Assembly: GCA_949318235.1 (NCBI GenBank)
Contig: OX439137.1
Coordinates: 19,650,826 to 19,714,825 of the forward strand
Length of the DNA stretch: 64,000 bases
Origin: Ecdyonurus torrentis
Lineage: Eukaryota > Arthropoda > Insecta > Ephemeroptera > Heptageniidae
Direction of reading: 5' to 3'
The notes beneath the pieces were generated by a model. It saw only the letters and a program-made list of their open reading frames with translations, had not been told where the DNA came from and did no database searches. The translations under genes and the position numbers were made by a program. This document shows, piece after piece, positions 34,242-39,222 of the stretch (positions within the stretch are counted from its first letter, which is position 1; every line of letters starts with the position of its first letter).

Positions 34242-36001
34242 CTCTCTGTTTATCCTTTGCTTACAAGATTTCTTCTTATTGATCGATCTTGCTAATAATA
34301 AGGCAAACCGTTAATAACAGTTAGTTTTACCTACCTCACGACTAACTGATATTTAAATATAACGAAAGAGTCAATTTTATGATTGGCTTGGGTTTTTACA
34401 TTATCTTTTGAATAGTTAATGTATTACTCAATAACAAATTTATATACTATTATATGTGTTCCATGTTCTGTGTTTCATGTTCTGACTGTGAGTTCCATGT
34501 TTTGTGTTCCAGTGACGGTGCACGAGGCTGTGGCTTGTTTCTGTCGAGCGTGTTCGTGATAGAGAAGATGAAACTGGAGAAAGAAGTTGACGTGGGGCTC
34601 GCAGTCAGGACCTCACGACTGACCAGGCCTCACTTCATTGACTCACTGGTCAGTATTAAACTTAAGATAACATTGAATTTTACAACAATAAATATTGGGG
34701 CTTATTATTTTAACTCTAGTCTATATAGTCTATGTGCGTGACTTCATATTGAATGCGCTTCAACGCCATACTAGAGAAATGAATAACATTACTCAGCACA
34801 GGTTAAACGTCGTTTTTGACTATTTTCTTTAAAGATAAGTAGATTATTATTATTATTATCATTTTTCTTGTATACTTTAAACATCATTAATCCTCTCAAA
34901 AATATTTCTTATAAGTAATTTTAGATGGTAAAATGTTTTATTTTCTCATACTGACCCATGTTATTTAGTGCTCACATATGGCGCTGACTTTTATATGAAT
35001 GCAAACATCCTAATTAATATACATTGTTGTTTCAAACATCATTTGAAATAATTTAATTCTAAACGATGGGGATTTAATAAGAATTTTAAACTTGATAATA
35101 AATATTTACCTCGCTACTCCCATTAGATGTACTGTAATAAGTAACTTGGAGTATACAAATCTGAAGGTCCAGGGTTCAAAGCCTGGTGGAGTAGTTTTTT
35201 TTTCTACACTGAGCTTTGTTTGCCTTAACTTACAAAGCATCTAAGATAAGAGTAGCGCGATAATTATTGTTTGTTTATTGTTTTCATTGTAAACAGCTGT
35301 CTGTATTAGAATGAAGCAAATATATATTGTTTAAATAGGACAATAAAATCAATATCATGAGTTCTAGTGATGAGAATATAGGATGTGTAGTGTGTACGCA
35401 TAACGTCATTCTGAATATTTTTCGATGCTCTTCTTGAGTAATGAATAACATTGCTCAGCATATGACAAACGTAATTTTTGACTATTTTCTTTTAAAAAAA
35501 TTAGCTATATTTTGGTCATTATTATTGTTGTTTTTTTGCATACTTGAGGTACTAATTCAACCTGCTAACAGCACCAATGTTCTCAAAAATTTTCAAAGTA
35601 TTTTTAAACTGGTAAAATGAGTCATTTTCCTGTACTGGCCCATGTTTGTTAGCGCTCACTTATGACGTTGACTTAACATAAATGAAACCATCCTATATGA
35701 TAGACTGCCCTACTAACTGAAAATTTATGTTTTTTCAATAATATTTTCAGAATAAACCATTATTTGACTTCTCTTAATAGTAAATGACAAATTATGTTTA
35801 AAAAGAAAATAATACATTAAAAAAATAAATAAAAAATCTTAACTAATATGAAGATAAATGTAGTAATTTTTAGTGTTTTAATTTTTAAGTTGTTGTTTTT
35901 AATTATATTGATTTGATTGATTTCAGGACCAATATGAATTTATATACCAAGTGGCCTTGACATTTTTGGATTCATTTGAAACCTACGCCAATTTCCAGTG
36001 A
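2282..36001 (+). CDS. Receptor-type protein tyrosine phosphatase with EGF and FN3 ectodomain (whole gene)
   Basis: Removes phosphate from phosphotyrosine; expected at the plasma membrane. Coding exons: 2282-2351, 2723-2869, 5476-5613, 7549-7695, 8389-8529, 9403-9537, 10428-10568, 11081-11215, 12243-12373, 14059-14263, 14487-14542, 17401-17581, 18382-18522, 19240-19463, 26877-27041, 28296-28430, 28831-28971, 29514-29638, 30188-30323, 31385-31486, 31655-31790, 32049-32257, 32824-32955, 33658-33821, 34513-34648, 35927-36001. They total 3648 nt, an open frame of 1215 codons plus TGA, with GT..AG at every junction and matching phases. The start at 2282 was chosen because it gives a signal peptide ([16 protein letters not shown]...). 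Domain order: EGF-like x7 (about 24-350), FN3-like x2 (352-543), membrane helix (about 545-570), D1 (665-932), D2 (933-1215). The ectodomain style is known from draper/MEGF and Tie proteins; its combination with tandem PTP domains is read directly here. The weakest junction is the donor at 12374 (GTTCAA). Confidence 0.9.
2723..11215 (+). CDS. Receptor phosphatase ectodomain, seven EGF-like exons
   Basis: Seven exons (2723-2869, 5476-5613, 7549-7695, 8389-8529, 9403-9537, 10428-10568, 11081-11215), each 135-147 nt and phase 1 at both ends. Each encodes one cysteine-rich repeat of the form C-P-x-G-x-Y-G-x-x-C...C...C-x-x-G-C-x-x-G-(Y/W)-x-G-x-x-C, the compact EGF/laminin-type repeat of MEGF, draper and Tie proteins. 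Because all are phase 1-1, any exon can be skipped, duplicated or lost without breaking the frame, and a decayed eighth copy is present at 6506. The likely role is extracellular adhesion or ligand binding; no ligand can be read from sequence. In exon 7549-7695, reading through the donor gives five residues (RELVK, counting the split Arg) and TAA, so intron retention would yield a short secreted product. Confidence 0.88.
2957..3240. repeat. (GAAT)n microsatellite, about 280 bp
   Basis: Near-perfect tetranucleotide array in the intron after the first EGF exon, with one interruption near its 3' end. Similar arrays lie at 30878-31290 and 48731-49277. ORFs across it are only the periodic translation (FIHS...). 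Confidence 0.97.
3245..5200. other. Intronic DNA with decayed repeats
   Basis: No exon-like ORF with splice signals was found. It contains a (GA)n run at 4345-4368 and, at about 4980-5215, a sequence that recurs inverted near 39255-39345 (shared stretch TTTACAGAGTAGAACA), so part of it is an unclassified dispersed repeat. Confidence 0.4.
5207..5392. repeat. 12-bp tandem repeat (ATATCTTATCTT)n
   Basis: About fifteen copies of a 12-mer made of alternating TATCTTA units, ending about 80 bp before the second EGF exon. It directly abuts the dispersed repeat at 4980-5215, so it may be an expanded retroelement tail. Confidence 0.9.
5773..6116. mobile_element. TTAA-bounded MITE, GAGTAG family
   Basis: TTAA at 5773-5776 and 6113-6116 bound 336 bp with related inverted termini (AAGAGTAGGGTACTGACATC against GGGAGTAGAGGACCGACCTT). 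There is no coding capacity. It lies in the intron after the second EGF exon, just downstream of a 35-bp T run (about 5710-5744). Confidence 0.55.
6506..6636 (+). pseudogene. Decayed duplicate EGF exon lacking its splice donor
   Basis: A good acceptor (TGTGCAG) is followed by an open phase-1 reading frame that starts AKSAEDC and ends [12 protein letters not shown]. Both ends match the intact exon 7549-7695 (start AKSTVC; end CQTR then ELVK-stop in its intron), so the two are copies. Where the intact exon has CAC|GTGAGCTG this copy has CACGGGAGCTG, which removes the GT donor, and the middle of the EGF repeat with several cysteines is deleted. It could be a dead exon, or an alternative terminal exon giving a secreted protein of two and a half EGF repeats. 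Confidence 0.75.
6637..7548. other. Intron without recognisable content
   Basis: AT-rich; apart from a C run at about 7408-7419 and ATTATT stretches near 7130 no gene or classifiable repeat was seen. Confidence 0.4.
8530..9402. other. Intron without recognisable content
   Basis: AT-rich intron between the fourth and fifth EGF exons. No ORF, inverted-repeat element or retroelement tail was recognised. Confidence 0.4.
9640..9800. mobile_element. TTAA-bounded hairpin MITE (153 bp)
   Basis: TTAA at 9640-9643 and 9797-9800 flank a near-perfect palindrome with arms of about 70 bp. The termini are AGGCCTGCGCAGCCGTC and, on the other strand, TGCCCGCGCAGCCGTC. The GC-rich ends are unlike the surrounding intron. 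Its right TTAA is also the left boundary of the next element. Confidence 0.8.
9797..10024. mobile_element. TTAA-bounded MITE, TGACGTCA family, copy 2
   Basis: A 220-bp element between TTAA at 9797-9800 and 10021-10024, with inverted termini (GTATTGTAAAATGAACGG against GTATTCTGGAATCAACGA). It has four TGACGTCA octamers (near 9820, 9863, 9950 and 9992) and repeated (T)AACG(C)TT motifs. Related to 802-1013. It abuts the hairpin element and shares one TTAA with it. Confidence 0.75.
10200..10330. mobile_element. Fragment of the TAGGGTG-type MITE family
   Basis: The phrase around 10212-10300 (ttcattctaaatgtgc...gaaataaataacgttaccca) matches the left part of the elements at 34735, 35372 and 47345. 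Only a fragment is present. Confidence 0.4.
11765..12038. mobile_element. TTAA-bounded MITE, AGGGGTAGTCAACAAT family
   Basis: A 266-bp element between TTAA at 11765-11768 and 12035-12038. The termini AGGGGTAGTCAACAATGGC and, inverted, AGGGATAGTAAACAATAAC match closely. It holds a 36-bp A run. Its right TTAA is directly followed by the left end of another TTAA family. Confidence 0.75.
12035..12105. mobile_element. Left-end fragment of TTAA-MITE-1
   Basis: TTAA followed by AGGAATAGGCCAGAGAAA and an ATAAGTATTTATATCAC stretch matches the left end of the roughly 335-bp family found complete at 39629, 42843 and 56711. It is truncated after about 60 bp and shares its TTAA with the preceding element. 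Confidence 0.55.
12243..17581 (+). CDS. Receptor phosphatase FN3-like exons
   Basis: Four exons (12243-12373, 14059-14263, 14487-14542, 17401-17581) encode residues about 352-543, read as two fibronectin type III-like domains. The first contains the strand pattern IQVQYKKYKTNDW, then [18 protein letters not shown], the usual L-x-x-x-x-x-Y-x-V(R/K) signature. The second contains FTLIYWT, then [16 protein letters not shown] with F in the tyrosine position. FN3 pairs next to the membrane are common in receptor phosphatases and Tie-type receptors. The 12373 donor (AAG|GTTCAA) is weak and sits against an inverted-repeat insertion; the phase-0 join to 14059 nevertheless gives a sensible domain. Confidence 0.82.
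12380..12870. mobile_element. Inverted-repeat element beside a splice donor
   Basis: Two arms of about 100 bp (about 12395-12500 and 12675-12775) are inverted copies: each holds ACTCGTATTGGTGC or its complement and a run of GTGTCTTnTTTT. The interior has a TTCTCCACCTT motif shared with the inverted repeats at 19484 and 25425. The right side carries GACCGACTTGGACCGGAAAT, whose complement recurs near 37262. Short ORFs on both strands are by-products of the symmetry. Confidence 0.55.
13053..13444. mobile_element. Long palindromic MITE with AAGCCTCGTTCACAATGGAC ends
   Basis: The left end AAGCCTCGTTCACAATGGAC and its complement at 13420-13443 bound a 390-bp palindrome with many CTTAAG/TTAAGTG motifs. 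The outer bases read TA on both sides, suggesting a TA target duplication. No coding capacity. It lies in the first FN3 intron. Confidence 0.75.
13735..13880. repeat. Hairpin interrupted by a poly(A) run
   Basis: GCATATACGCTTATTGCGAC at about 13752 pairs with TGTCGCGATAAGCGTAGATG near 13848, separated by 32 A residues. Probably a small palindromic element whose centre has expanded. Confidence 0.5.
14652..14994 (-). mobile_element. TTAA-MITE-1 copy
   Basis: Complete about 335-bp copy in inverted orientation. The left boundary is TTGA (mutated TTAA) followed by GCCATAGACC, and the right end is GGTCTATTCCT then TTAA at 14991. It contains TGACGTCA at about 14813. Other copies: 26020, 27117, 39629, 42843 and 56711. 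Confidence 0.8.
15003..16500 (-). mobile_element. 5'-truncated LINE, reverse transcriptase and C-terminus
   Basis: Minus-strand ORF 15397-16446 encodes non-LTR reverse transcriptase motifs in order: [45 protein letters not shown] and the catalytic YADD. The frame is open upstream to about 16497 (YKGKG...DTNSYRG). A frameshift near 15400 separates it from the C-terminal piece (15096-15407), which holds a Cys/His cluster (NCT...H...H...C...H..C). The element ends in a TAATAATAA tail near 15003-15030. It is a different family from the LINE at 20150-25420. Dead on arrival: no endonuclease domain. Confidence 0.85.
16665..17003 (+). mobile_element. LINE 3'-end fragment
   Basis: A short open stretch reads [20 protein letters not shown]...DEYMND-stop (about 16672-16773), a typical CR1/Rex-type LINE C-terminal tail. 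After it come a long T run with (GT)n at 16816-16865 and an end with AATAAAGAATTTTGGATTTTG. No RT domain precedes it. Confidence 0.55.
17004..17400. other. Intron segment before the second FN3 exon
   Basis: A-rich tracts near 17200-17230 and a GGAAACAGGGTTTACG phrase near 17280 shared with the short MITE family at 34085 and 56383. No exon. Confidence 0.35.
17635..18312. mobile_element. TTAA-bounded element, GGTACTACTTTAGGGTAG family (670 bp)
   Basis: TTAA at 17635-17638 and 18309-18312. The termini GGTGCTTCTTTAGGGTAG and, inverted, GGTACTACTTTAGGGTAG differ at only two positions. The interior has a G run (about 17791-17808) that could form a G-quadruplex, and a short ORF (17824-18045) without recognisable homology. 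Confidence 0.8.
18382..19463 (+). CDS. Receptor phosphatase membrane and juxtamembrane exons
   Basis: Exon 18382-18522 encodes a single membrane helix ([20 protein letters not shown]) followed at once by a basic stop-transfer stretch ([10 protein letters not shown]), placing the PTP domains in the cytoplasm. Exon 19240-19463 encodes the juxtamembrane segment and ends with ISDLERYV...SGELKRQHA, comparable to the short helix before D1 in receptor phosphatases. A degraded copy of part of this second exon lies at 26641-26695. Confidence 0.88.
18530..19239. other. Intron between membrane and juxtamembrane exons
   Basis: AT-rich. It has several AACGTTA/TAACGTT motifs (18680-18710, 19020-19080) that suggest a degraded inverted-repeat element, but clear ends could not be found. 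Confidence 0.35.
19484..19625. repeat. Left arm of an inverted repeat pair flanking the LINE
   Basis: Begins just after the juxtamembrane exon donor (ATGGAGCTCAATAAATG...). It contains CTGCTGCAGCAGTTCTCCAC and is an inverted, roughly 90% identical copy of 25425-25545. A (CT)n run follows at 19637-19682 and a (GA)n run at 19796-19867. Confidence 0.75.
20970..22028 (+). CDS. LINE ORF1 protein with N-terminal 2A-like motif
   Basis: A 352-residue protein. Residues 39-53 are hydrophobic ([15 protein letters not shown]) and run directly into NVERNPGP (residues 54-61, bases 21129-21152), one change from the 2A ribosome-skipping consensus D-(V/I)-E-x-N-P-G-P. Residues about 66-150 have heptad-like coiled-coil character ([17 protein letters not shown]...). 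Residues about 145-235 ([10 protein letters not shown]...VDIIYRIGR) look like the RRM-type nucleic-acid-binding fold of LINE ORF1 proteins. The tail is basic and hydrophilic ([20 protein letters not shown]). 2A-like motifs at the N-terminus of ORF1 are known in non-LTR elements of sea urchins, molluscs and amphioxus. An RNA-chaperone role is inferred from the family. Confidence 0.85.
   Translation: MGNSLENWRSAIGCFHPKKCRFSFNGHLMVNNFVSFINMKLLLCIISVLLVMSNVERNPGPDVLDMEQLKKELTAHISKENAVTLARINEVNGKLDIVTGKLSTLESQMSQVQNDVSIANTEIKDLKADNLVLSEKVDFLELKIRAKNLLIFGIKDIENENVWNTVSKFLSDKLQLNIPECDVDIIYRIGRNFGKRPILATFTKQVTKQLILKNAFKLKNTGTAVSEDLPPKARKVKSTLLKCAAEARELQHKVKLRHNSLLVNGIQVSYNELLKPEWLKSFPACSVNNTDKRKRQSSNGEESHDKPPDVNMETQPEKHTRQGNDVPPPKAGEGKQSIPKKPRSSSLPRRGR
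22106..24921 (+). pseudogene. LINE ORF2, endonuclease and reverse transcriptase, one frameshift
   Basis: First part (22106-22828) is an APE-type endonuclease: [35 protein letters not shown] and SHHDLLW are its motif series. The frame closes at TAG 22826, but another frame is open from about 22790 through 24921 with no stop, so one small indel near 22785-22800 separates them. The second part carries the reverse transcriptase: [41 protein letters not shown] and the catalytic YADD, then a C-terminal domain with [11 protein letters not shown] and [13 protein letters not shown]. The order and motifs fit the CR1/L2/jockey group. Intact apart from the frameshift. Confidence 0.88.
25425..25548. repeat. 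Right arm of the inverted repeat pair flanking the LINE
   Basis: Inverted copy of 19484-19610 (here GTGGAGAACTGCTGCAG...ACATTTATTGAGCTCCAT), directly after the LINE's (TTA)n tail. Beyond it, 25615-25730 has a further inverted pair around TGCACCATTCACGG / CCCGTGAAAGGTGCA. Confidence 0.75.
26020..26300 (+). mobile_element. TTAA-MITE-1 copy, left end missing
   Basis: Starts inside the family at AACACTTGATGGGAC and ends TATGGCT then TTAA at 26297. TGACGTCA is at 26154. Confidence 0.75.
26445..26640. mobile_element. GCATAAAT-family MITE
   Basis: Dense GCATAAAT / ATTATGC motifs with GCTAGCTCAT...AGCACAATTTATTCAATA, the family signature, ending in CAGCATAAATTATGTAATTTATTG. Complete relatives are at 37556-37772 and 52766-52974. 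Confidence 0.6.
26641..26696 (+). pseudogene. Remnant copy of the juxtamembrane exon
   Basis: About 50 bp (encoding [16 protein letters not shown]) closely match bases 19372-19420 of the juxtamembrane exon ([16 protein letters not shown]). The match stops before any splice donor. It lies 180 bp before the first D1 exon, so the intron that now holds the LINE carries a decayed exon duplicate at its far end. Not usable as an exon. Confidence 0.7.
26877..31486 (+). CDS. Receptor phosphatase catalytic domain D1
   Basis: Six exons (26877-27041, 28296-28430, 28831-28971, 29514-29638, 30188-30323, 31385-31486), residues about 665-932. Motifs in order: [11 protein letters not shown] (phosphotyrosine loop), [45 protein letters not shown] with general acid Asp822, and [10 protein letters not shown] with nucleophile Cys852 and Arg858. 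All residues for forming the phospho-cysteine intermediate are present. One oddity is the Q-loop, which reads M-V-D-N-A-E-Q-Y (896-901): the first Gln (Gln262 in PTP1B) is Asp896 while the second is kept as Gln900. That Gln positions the water for the hydrolysis step, so turnover may be altered; this is inference from PTP1B. Confidence 0.93.
27117..27449 (+). mobile_element. Diverged TTAA-MITE-1 copy
   Basis: Left end GGAATAGACTAGAAAAAAAT, right end GGTCTATGGCTGTAA. The TTAA borders are mutated and the octamer has become TGACGTCC, so this is an older copy. Confidence 0.7.
27755..28022. mobile_element. Inverted-repeat MITE, TGTACAAC ends
   Basis: GAAGCTGAAAATAACGTAA...CAACTGCGCATTTCGT at about 27769-27812 pairs with ACGAAATGCGCAGTCGATGC...TTACGTTATCTTCAGCTTC at 27963-28006; outer bases on both sides read TGTACAAC. 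No coding capacity. Confidence 0.7.
28465..28745. mobile_element. Hairpin MITE inserted in an (AT)n tract
   Basis: CGATGTTTACCCGTCGAAG... at 28513 pairs with ...TTCGACGGGTAAGCATCG ending near 28674 (arms about 45 bp). On both sides lie long (AT)n runs (28466-28513 and 28674-28744). A second, decayed copy is at 49583-49755. The microsatellite may be expanded TA target duplication. Confidence 0.75.
29195..29513. other. Intron with a degraded TAGGGTG-type MITE
   Basis: ATGGTTGCGTTCATAAAAAAG and the CACTGAATAACAT phrase near 29200-29260 resemble one end of the family at 35372 and 47345. The rest is AT-rich without features. Confidence 0.35.
30025..30157. mobile_element. Mariner-like MITE, copy A
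   Basis: The right end GTTCGGGAACTTTTGGCCAG followed by AGCTGTACA and the left end GGCCAAAAGTTCCCGAAC are inverted. A complete copy in the other orientation is at 46542-46669. The CAGCTCTG(G/A)CCAAAAGTT end with TA target resembles Tc1/mariner-type termini. It lies 30 bp before a D1 exon acceptor. Confidence 0.65.
30475..30875 (-). mobile_element. LINE 3'-end fragment with (TTGA)n tail
   Basis: On the minus strand the end reads CAATAAAGCCAATTTTGAAT followed by (TTGA)n (plus strand CAATCAATCA at 30480), the common 3' terminus of non-LTR elements. The inner part (30540-30870) has no clear ORF. Confidence 0.5.
30878..31290. repeat. (GAAT)n microsatellite with a GGAT core, about 410 bp
   Basis: Perfect GAAT array with an internal block of about ten GGAT units at 31059-31100, in the D1 intron before exon 31385. 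The variant block is homogeneous rather than scattered. Confidence 0.97.
31655..36001 (+). CDS. Receptor phosphatase domain D2 (predicted pseudophosphatase)
   Basis: Seven exons (31655-31790, 32049-32257, 32824-32955, 33658-33821, 34513-34648, 35927-36001 and the linker part of 31655), residues about 933-1215. The fold is recognisable: [12 protein letters not shown] linker, [28 protein letters not shown], and the C-terminal [21 protein letters not shown]. The catalytic parts are not: the WPD position reads WNYNED, and the signature reads V-L-C-H-D-G-A-R-G-C-G, so Cys1145 remains but Arg1150 is five residues on instead of six, and the invariant His and Ser are lost. Inactive D2 domains are usual in receptor phosphatases and act in regulation or binding; the spacing change makes activity here very unlikely. 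Confidence 0.9.
32258..32823. other. D2 intron without classifiable content
   Basis: AT-rich with a (CT)-rich patch near 32500-32525 and T runs; no exon or element with clear ends. Confidence 0.35.
32956..33657. other. D2 intron without classifiable content
   Basis: A runs near 33075-33090 and one TGACGTCA at 33360. No exon, no inverted-repeat element. Confidence 0.35.
34030..34260. repeat. MITE fragments and (CT)n in a D2 intron
   Basis: A short GCATAAAT-family piece (ACGCTAGCTCATTGTAGCAA...TATGCTACA, 34035-34110), then GAACAGGGTTTACGAACA (shared with 56383-56497), then a (CT)n run at 34201-34238. Confidence 0.5.
34735..35020. mobile_element. TAGGGTG-type MITE, copy with diverged ends
   Basis: Shares the interior phrases GAAATGAATAACATTACTCAG, TTTTTGACTATTTTCTTT and CTGACCCATGTTATTTAGTG with the copies at 35372 and 47345; ends near GAATGCAAACATCCTAAT. 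Confidence 0.6.
35114..35203 (+). ncRNA. tRNA-like pol III unit (degenerate tRNA or SINE head)
   Basis: CTACTCC at 35114-35120 pairs perfectly with GGAGTAG at 35188-35194, as an acceptor stem of an 81-nt cloverleaf-sized unit. CCAGG-GTTCAAAG-CCTGG forms a T-arm with an 8-nt loop, and GGTTCAAAGCC is close to the B-box consensus. A run of nine T follows directly (35195-35203), a pol III terminator. The A-box/D-arm region is poor and the anticodon loop is irregular, so this is not a functional tRNA call. It may be a tRNA pseudogene or the head of a tRNA-derived SINE. Confidence 0.45.
35372..35702. mobile_element. TAGGGTG-type MITE, copy
   Basis: Bounded by TAGGATG at the left and its complement CATCCTA at the right, with TA outside. 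The interior matches 47345-47660 over most of its length. It lies just upstream of the last phosphatase exon. Confidence 0.65.
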
Positions 36002-36870
36002 AAATATAATGGTATATAATTATATAAAATATTTAATACAAATATTGAAAATATACTCCATATATGTGTTACAAATTTTAATCTTTGCGCACAGACTTGA
36101 AAAAGAAGAAGGTTAAAAAGAAGTAATAATTATGCTAGCTCAATTTCAGCAATATTTATGCTAAGCAACATAATTTATGCTACATTAGACTGGCATTTAA
36201 ATAATCTGACCTCAGCGTTCAAGTCTCCAAATGTTAAATATATGGGGAAATTTCAACGCATTTGCTCAGTTTTTTGTATATTGAAGTAATATTCAGACTT
36301 GCACAGTGTGAGTACTTATAGATAAGAATTAACATGCTTCCTAGACATCATTTTATGTCTATAGTATCACGTCTTTTATTTTTTAAAATATTTTTAATTT
36401 TTTTAATAATCACATATATAATCATTTATTTTTTATTATTATTAATTTTGTTATTACTTTTGCTTCATTATTTAGGATATATTATGCTTTTTTAAATCCC
36501 ATCTACTATGTCATTATATTAATTAATTATGTTATTATTAAATATTTTAACATTTTTTAATAATACTATAACAGCATTTTTATTTTTTATTATTATTAAT
36601 TTTTTTTATTACTTTTGCTTCATTATTTAGTATGCATGCTTTTTACATACGTATACTGCCAATACTTATAAACATGATTATACAGGTGGTACAAAAATAT
36701 TAATGTTAAAAAAAAGATATAAAAATTACAAAAAAAAACAAAAACAAAAAAAAAACACTTTATTATTATTGTTTTTTAATATAAGTTTTATGTAATAGTG
36801 ATTGTATTTAATTTACTGTTGTAATTTTCTTTTAACACATTTTTACAATAATAAATTTTTTCTAATATTA
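36002..36870 (+). other. 3' UTR region of the receptor phosphatase
   Basis: After the TGA at 35999-36001 the sequence is AT-rich, with a GCATAAAT-family fragment at 36125-36190. The first convincing poly(A) signal is AATAAA at about 36850, followed by a TTGTGGTTTTTATT downstream element. The 3' end is therefore placed near 36870, by inference. Confidence 0.4.
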
Positions 36871-37289
36871 CTTGTGGTTTTTATTCTTCCTGACTAAATT
36901 TAAATTATGATCATGCAGAATCTTAAGATAGAAAAAAAAGGGCACGAATGAAATAATTTATGTATCCTCTACAGTTAACATAATTATAATTGCATAAATA
37001 TTTATGCTGTATGTTGTAGTATATTTTTATGATATATAACAATACTTAACATATCAATGGTGTTTCGAAAAAAATGTCTATCTCGTATTTTGTCATGAAA
37101 ATCAAATTGTCAATATCGTATTTTGTCATCAGAAGCAAAATGTCTATTTACATTTTTACTCAAACATAATACTGAATTTTATTTGAAAATTATAGTGTTT
37201 ATTTTGCTGAAAATAAAGAATGTAAAAATAATTATTGTGAAAATATAGTTCATCTTTTAACGATTTCCGGTCCAAGTCGGTCTAATAAT

Positions 37290-37500
37290 AATGAGTGCGT
37301 CTGTTTACTCTAAAAAACGGAAAAGGACGTGCTGGAAAATGAAACCATGTGACCGTAAAAGTGGGAGAAAACTTGGTGCCAGCAGCAAGCTAGCCTTTGA
37401 GCTACCTGGAGCTACCTCCCACTTTTACCATCACGTGGTTTCCTCTTTCGGTTAATTCCATTTCCGCATTTTGAGTGAACAGAAGCAGTCAATCTCTAAT
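37290..37500. mobile_element. Degenerate inverted-repeat element
   Basis: GAGTGCGTCTGTTTACTC... near 37293 and GAGTGAACAGAAGCAGTC near 37471 are inverted; inside, ACCGTAAAAGTGGGAG pairs with CTCCCACTTTTACCAT. Confidence 0.55.
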
Positions 37501-37555
37501 AATACTTCGGTCTCCGTTAATATTTAACGACTATATTTTTAAAATCACCGTCTAC

Positions 37556-37772
37556 ACTGAAAGGAATAAATCACGTAATTTATGCCACATAAATTACATT
37601 ATAGCATAAATGTTGGTAAATTAGAACAATAAAAATATGCTGTACAACATAACATTTATGCTCTGTAACATAGTTATGATGAAGTATAGCATAATTTATA
37701 TTGTATTGAATAAATTGTGCTGAAAATGAGCTAGCATAATTATTATAAGTATTTATTTTTGTCCGTGTACGT
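37556..37772. mobile_element. GCATAAAT-family MITE, complete copy
   Basis: Left end ACACTGAAAGGAATAAATCA, right end TTTATTTTTGTCCGTGT, inverted to the left end apart from small changes. The interior is built from GCATAAAT/ATTTATGC palindromes and the TTGTGCTGAAAATGAGCTAG phrase. The ACACGGA-type ends are shared with 52766-52974 and 38633-38875. Confidence 0.75.
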
Positions 37773-37859
37773 ACTGACCAGGCTCGTGAGCTCCTGTGTT
37801 ATTGCCCTATACTAAAAACGAACCCTTGTTGATATACTTCCAATTTTCACCGCAACAAT

Positions 37860-37985
37860 CAACATGTAAAATGTAAGTGGCGCTGTAGTCTGTGTGTGAA
37901 TTTTAAAATTCACACGCAGACTACAGCGCCACTTTTATACGTAATTTTGTATTCTTGCATTGTTGCGGCGAAAATTTGAATTACA
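37860..37985. repeat. Strong hairpin with GTGGCGCTGTAGTCTG arms
   Basis: GTGGCGCTGTAGTCTG... at 37879 pairs with CAGACTACAGCGCCAC ending at 37933, with only about 16 bp of near-palindromic loop. Outer CGCAACAAT / ATTGTTGCGG phrases extend the symmetry. Probably a small MITE. Confidence 0.75.
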
Positions 37986-38037
37986 TCATTAAGGGATCGT
38001 TTTTTCAACAATAGCTTCCTATCCTGTTTATATATCC

Positions 38038-38071
38038 ATGGTACTGACATTCAAAATCAGTTGTTGTTGTT

Positions 38072-38106
<35 letters not shown>

Positions 38107-38256
38107 TTATTGATTATATTTATTAAAAAAATAACAAAAAGAGCGGCGCAACGTACTGACATTCAAAATCATTTGTTGTTGTTTTTTGTTTTTTTTTGTT
38201 TTTTTAAGTTATTGATTATATTTATTAAAAAAATAACAAAAAGAGCGGCGCAACAA
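38038..38256. repeat. Tandem duplication of about 105 bp containing a T run
   Basis: Two direct copies start GTACTGACATTCAAAATCA and end AAAAAGAGCGGCGCAAC; the first has a longer T run. The flanks and GC-rich ends are nearly identical, so the duplication is young. Confidence 0.85.
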
Positions 38257-38365
38257 AAGTAAATACATAATTTTTATACTAGCAAACACGGGCCGACTTA
38301 AGTCCGGCATAAGCCTTAGTAACCTACAGAAATCACCTAGACTAAACTAGGAAATAAACTTGCCA

Positions 38366-38498
<133 letters not shown>

Positions 38499-38632
38499 GT
38501 GAAAATCCTGAAAAATGAATGCTGCGGTGACCTGGAAAATGGCACGCTACCGTCATCAGATGAAATATATTATTCAACACTTCTTACCGATGTTGAAAAT
38601 TTGTGCCAAAAATTCATTGGCTAATTCTTATT

Positions 38633-38875
38633 ACACACGGAAAACATAAATTTAATAAATTATTTAGATACATATAAAAAACTCTTTAGTACTAAACAAT
38701 AACTCTCTTGCAAAAAGTTTAAAGAGTAATTCGTTAGTACAAACGTAATTTCTTTAGCGGTAAATAGTTAACTCTTTAGATTCTAAAAAGTTTAGTATGT
38801 ATCTAAAGAATTTATTATGAAAAAAGTCTAAATAGTAACTCTTTAGATAATTTTTTCCGTGCAGTATAGGCTTAG
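38633..38875. mobile_element. MITE with ACACGGAAAA ends
   Basis: Left end CACACGGAAAACATAAAT, right end AATTTTTTCCGTGCAG. The interior repeats ACTCTTTAGAT/ATCTAAAGA motifs in both orientations. Its ends resemble those of the GCATAAAT family. Confidence 0.65.
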
Positions 38876-39094
38876 TATCTCTAATTTTAACATTTTCTGT
38901 AATCAATGCACTAGTTTTCTGAAAACTCACAACATCAAAAACACACTTGTCACCTTATTCGTATATACTATAAAATAAGTGGTCCCGTGATTTTCTCTTT
39001 AATTGTTGAAATACGTCACCACCGATATAAAGCATTTATTTAACATTTAATTTCATTATTTATATATAATGTGTATCAGCATGGAAGAAAAAAA

Positions 39095-39222
39095 TAACGG
39101 AATGCATCCTACATTAATATCATTATATAGCATAAATAATGCTGTATTGAACAAATTGTGTTGAAATTGAGCTATATCATAATTTATTGGTATTTCCTAT
39201 TGTCCGTGCTTATTGCGCTAAT
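39095..39222. mobile_element. GCATAAAT-family MITE, deleted copy
   Basis: AACGGAATGCATCCTACATT at the left, ATTTCCTATTGTCCGTGC at the right; the middle is shortened. A repeat related to 4980-5215 follows at 39255-39345. Confidence 0.55.

Noticed and set aside
35114..35194. A functional tRNA gene
   Set aside because: The acceptor and T-arm fit, but the A-box is poor and the T-loop has eight bases, so it is reported only as tRNA-like.
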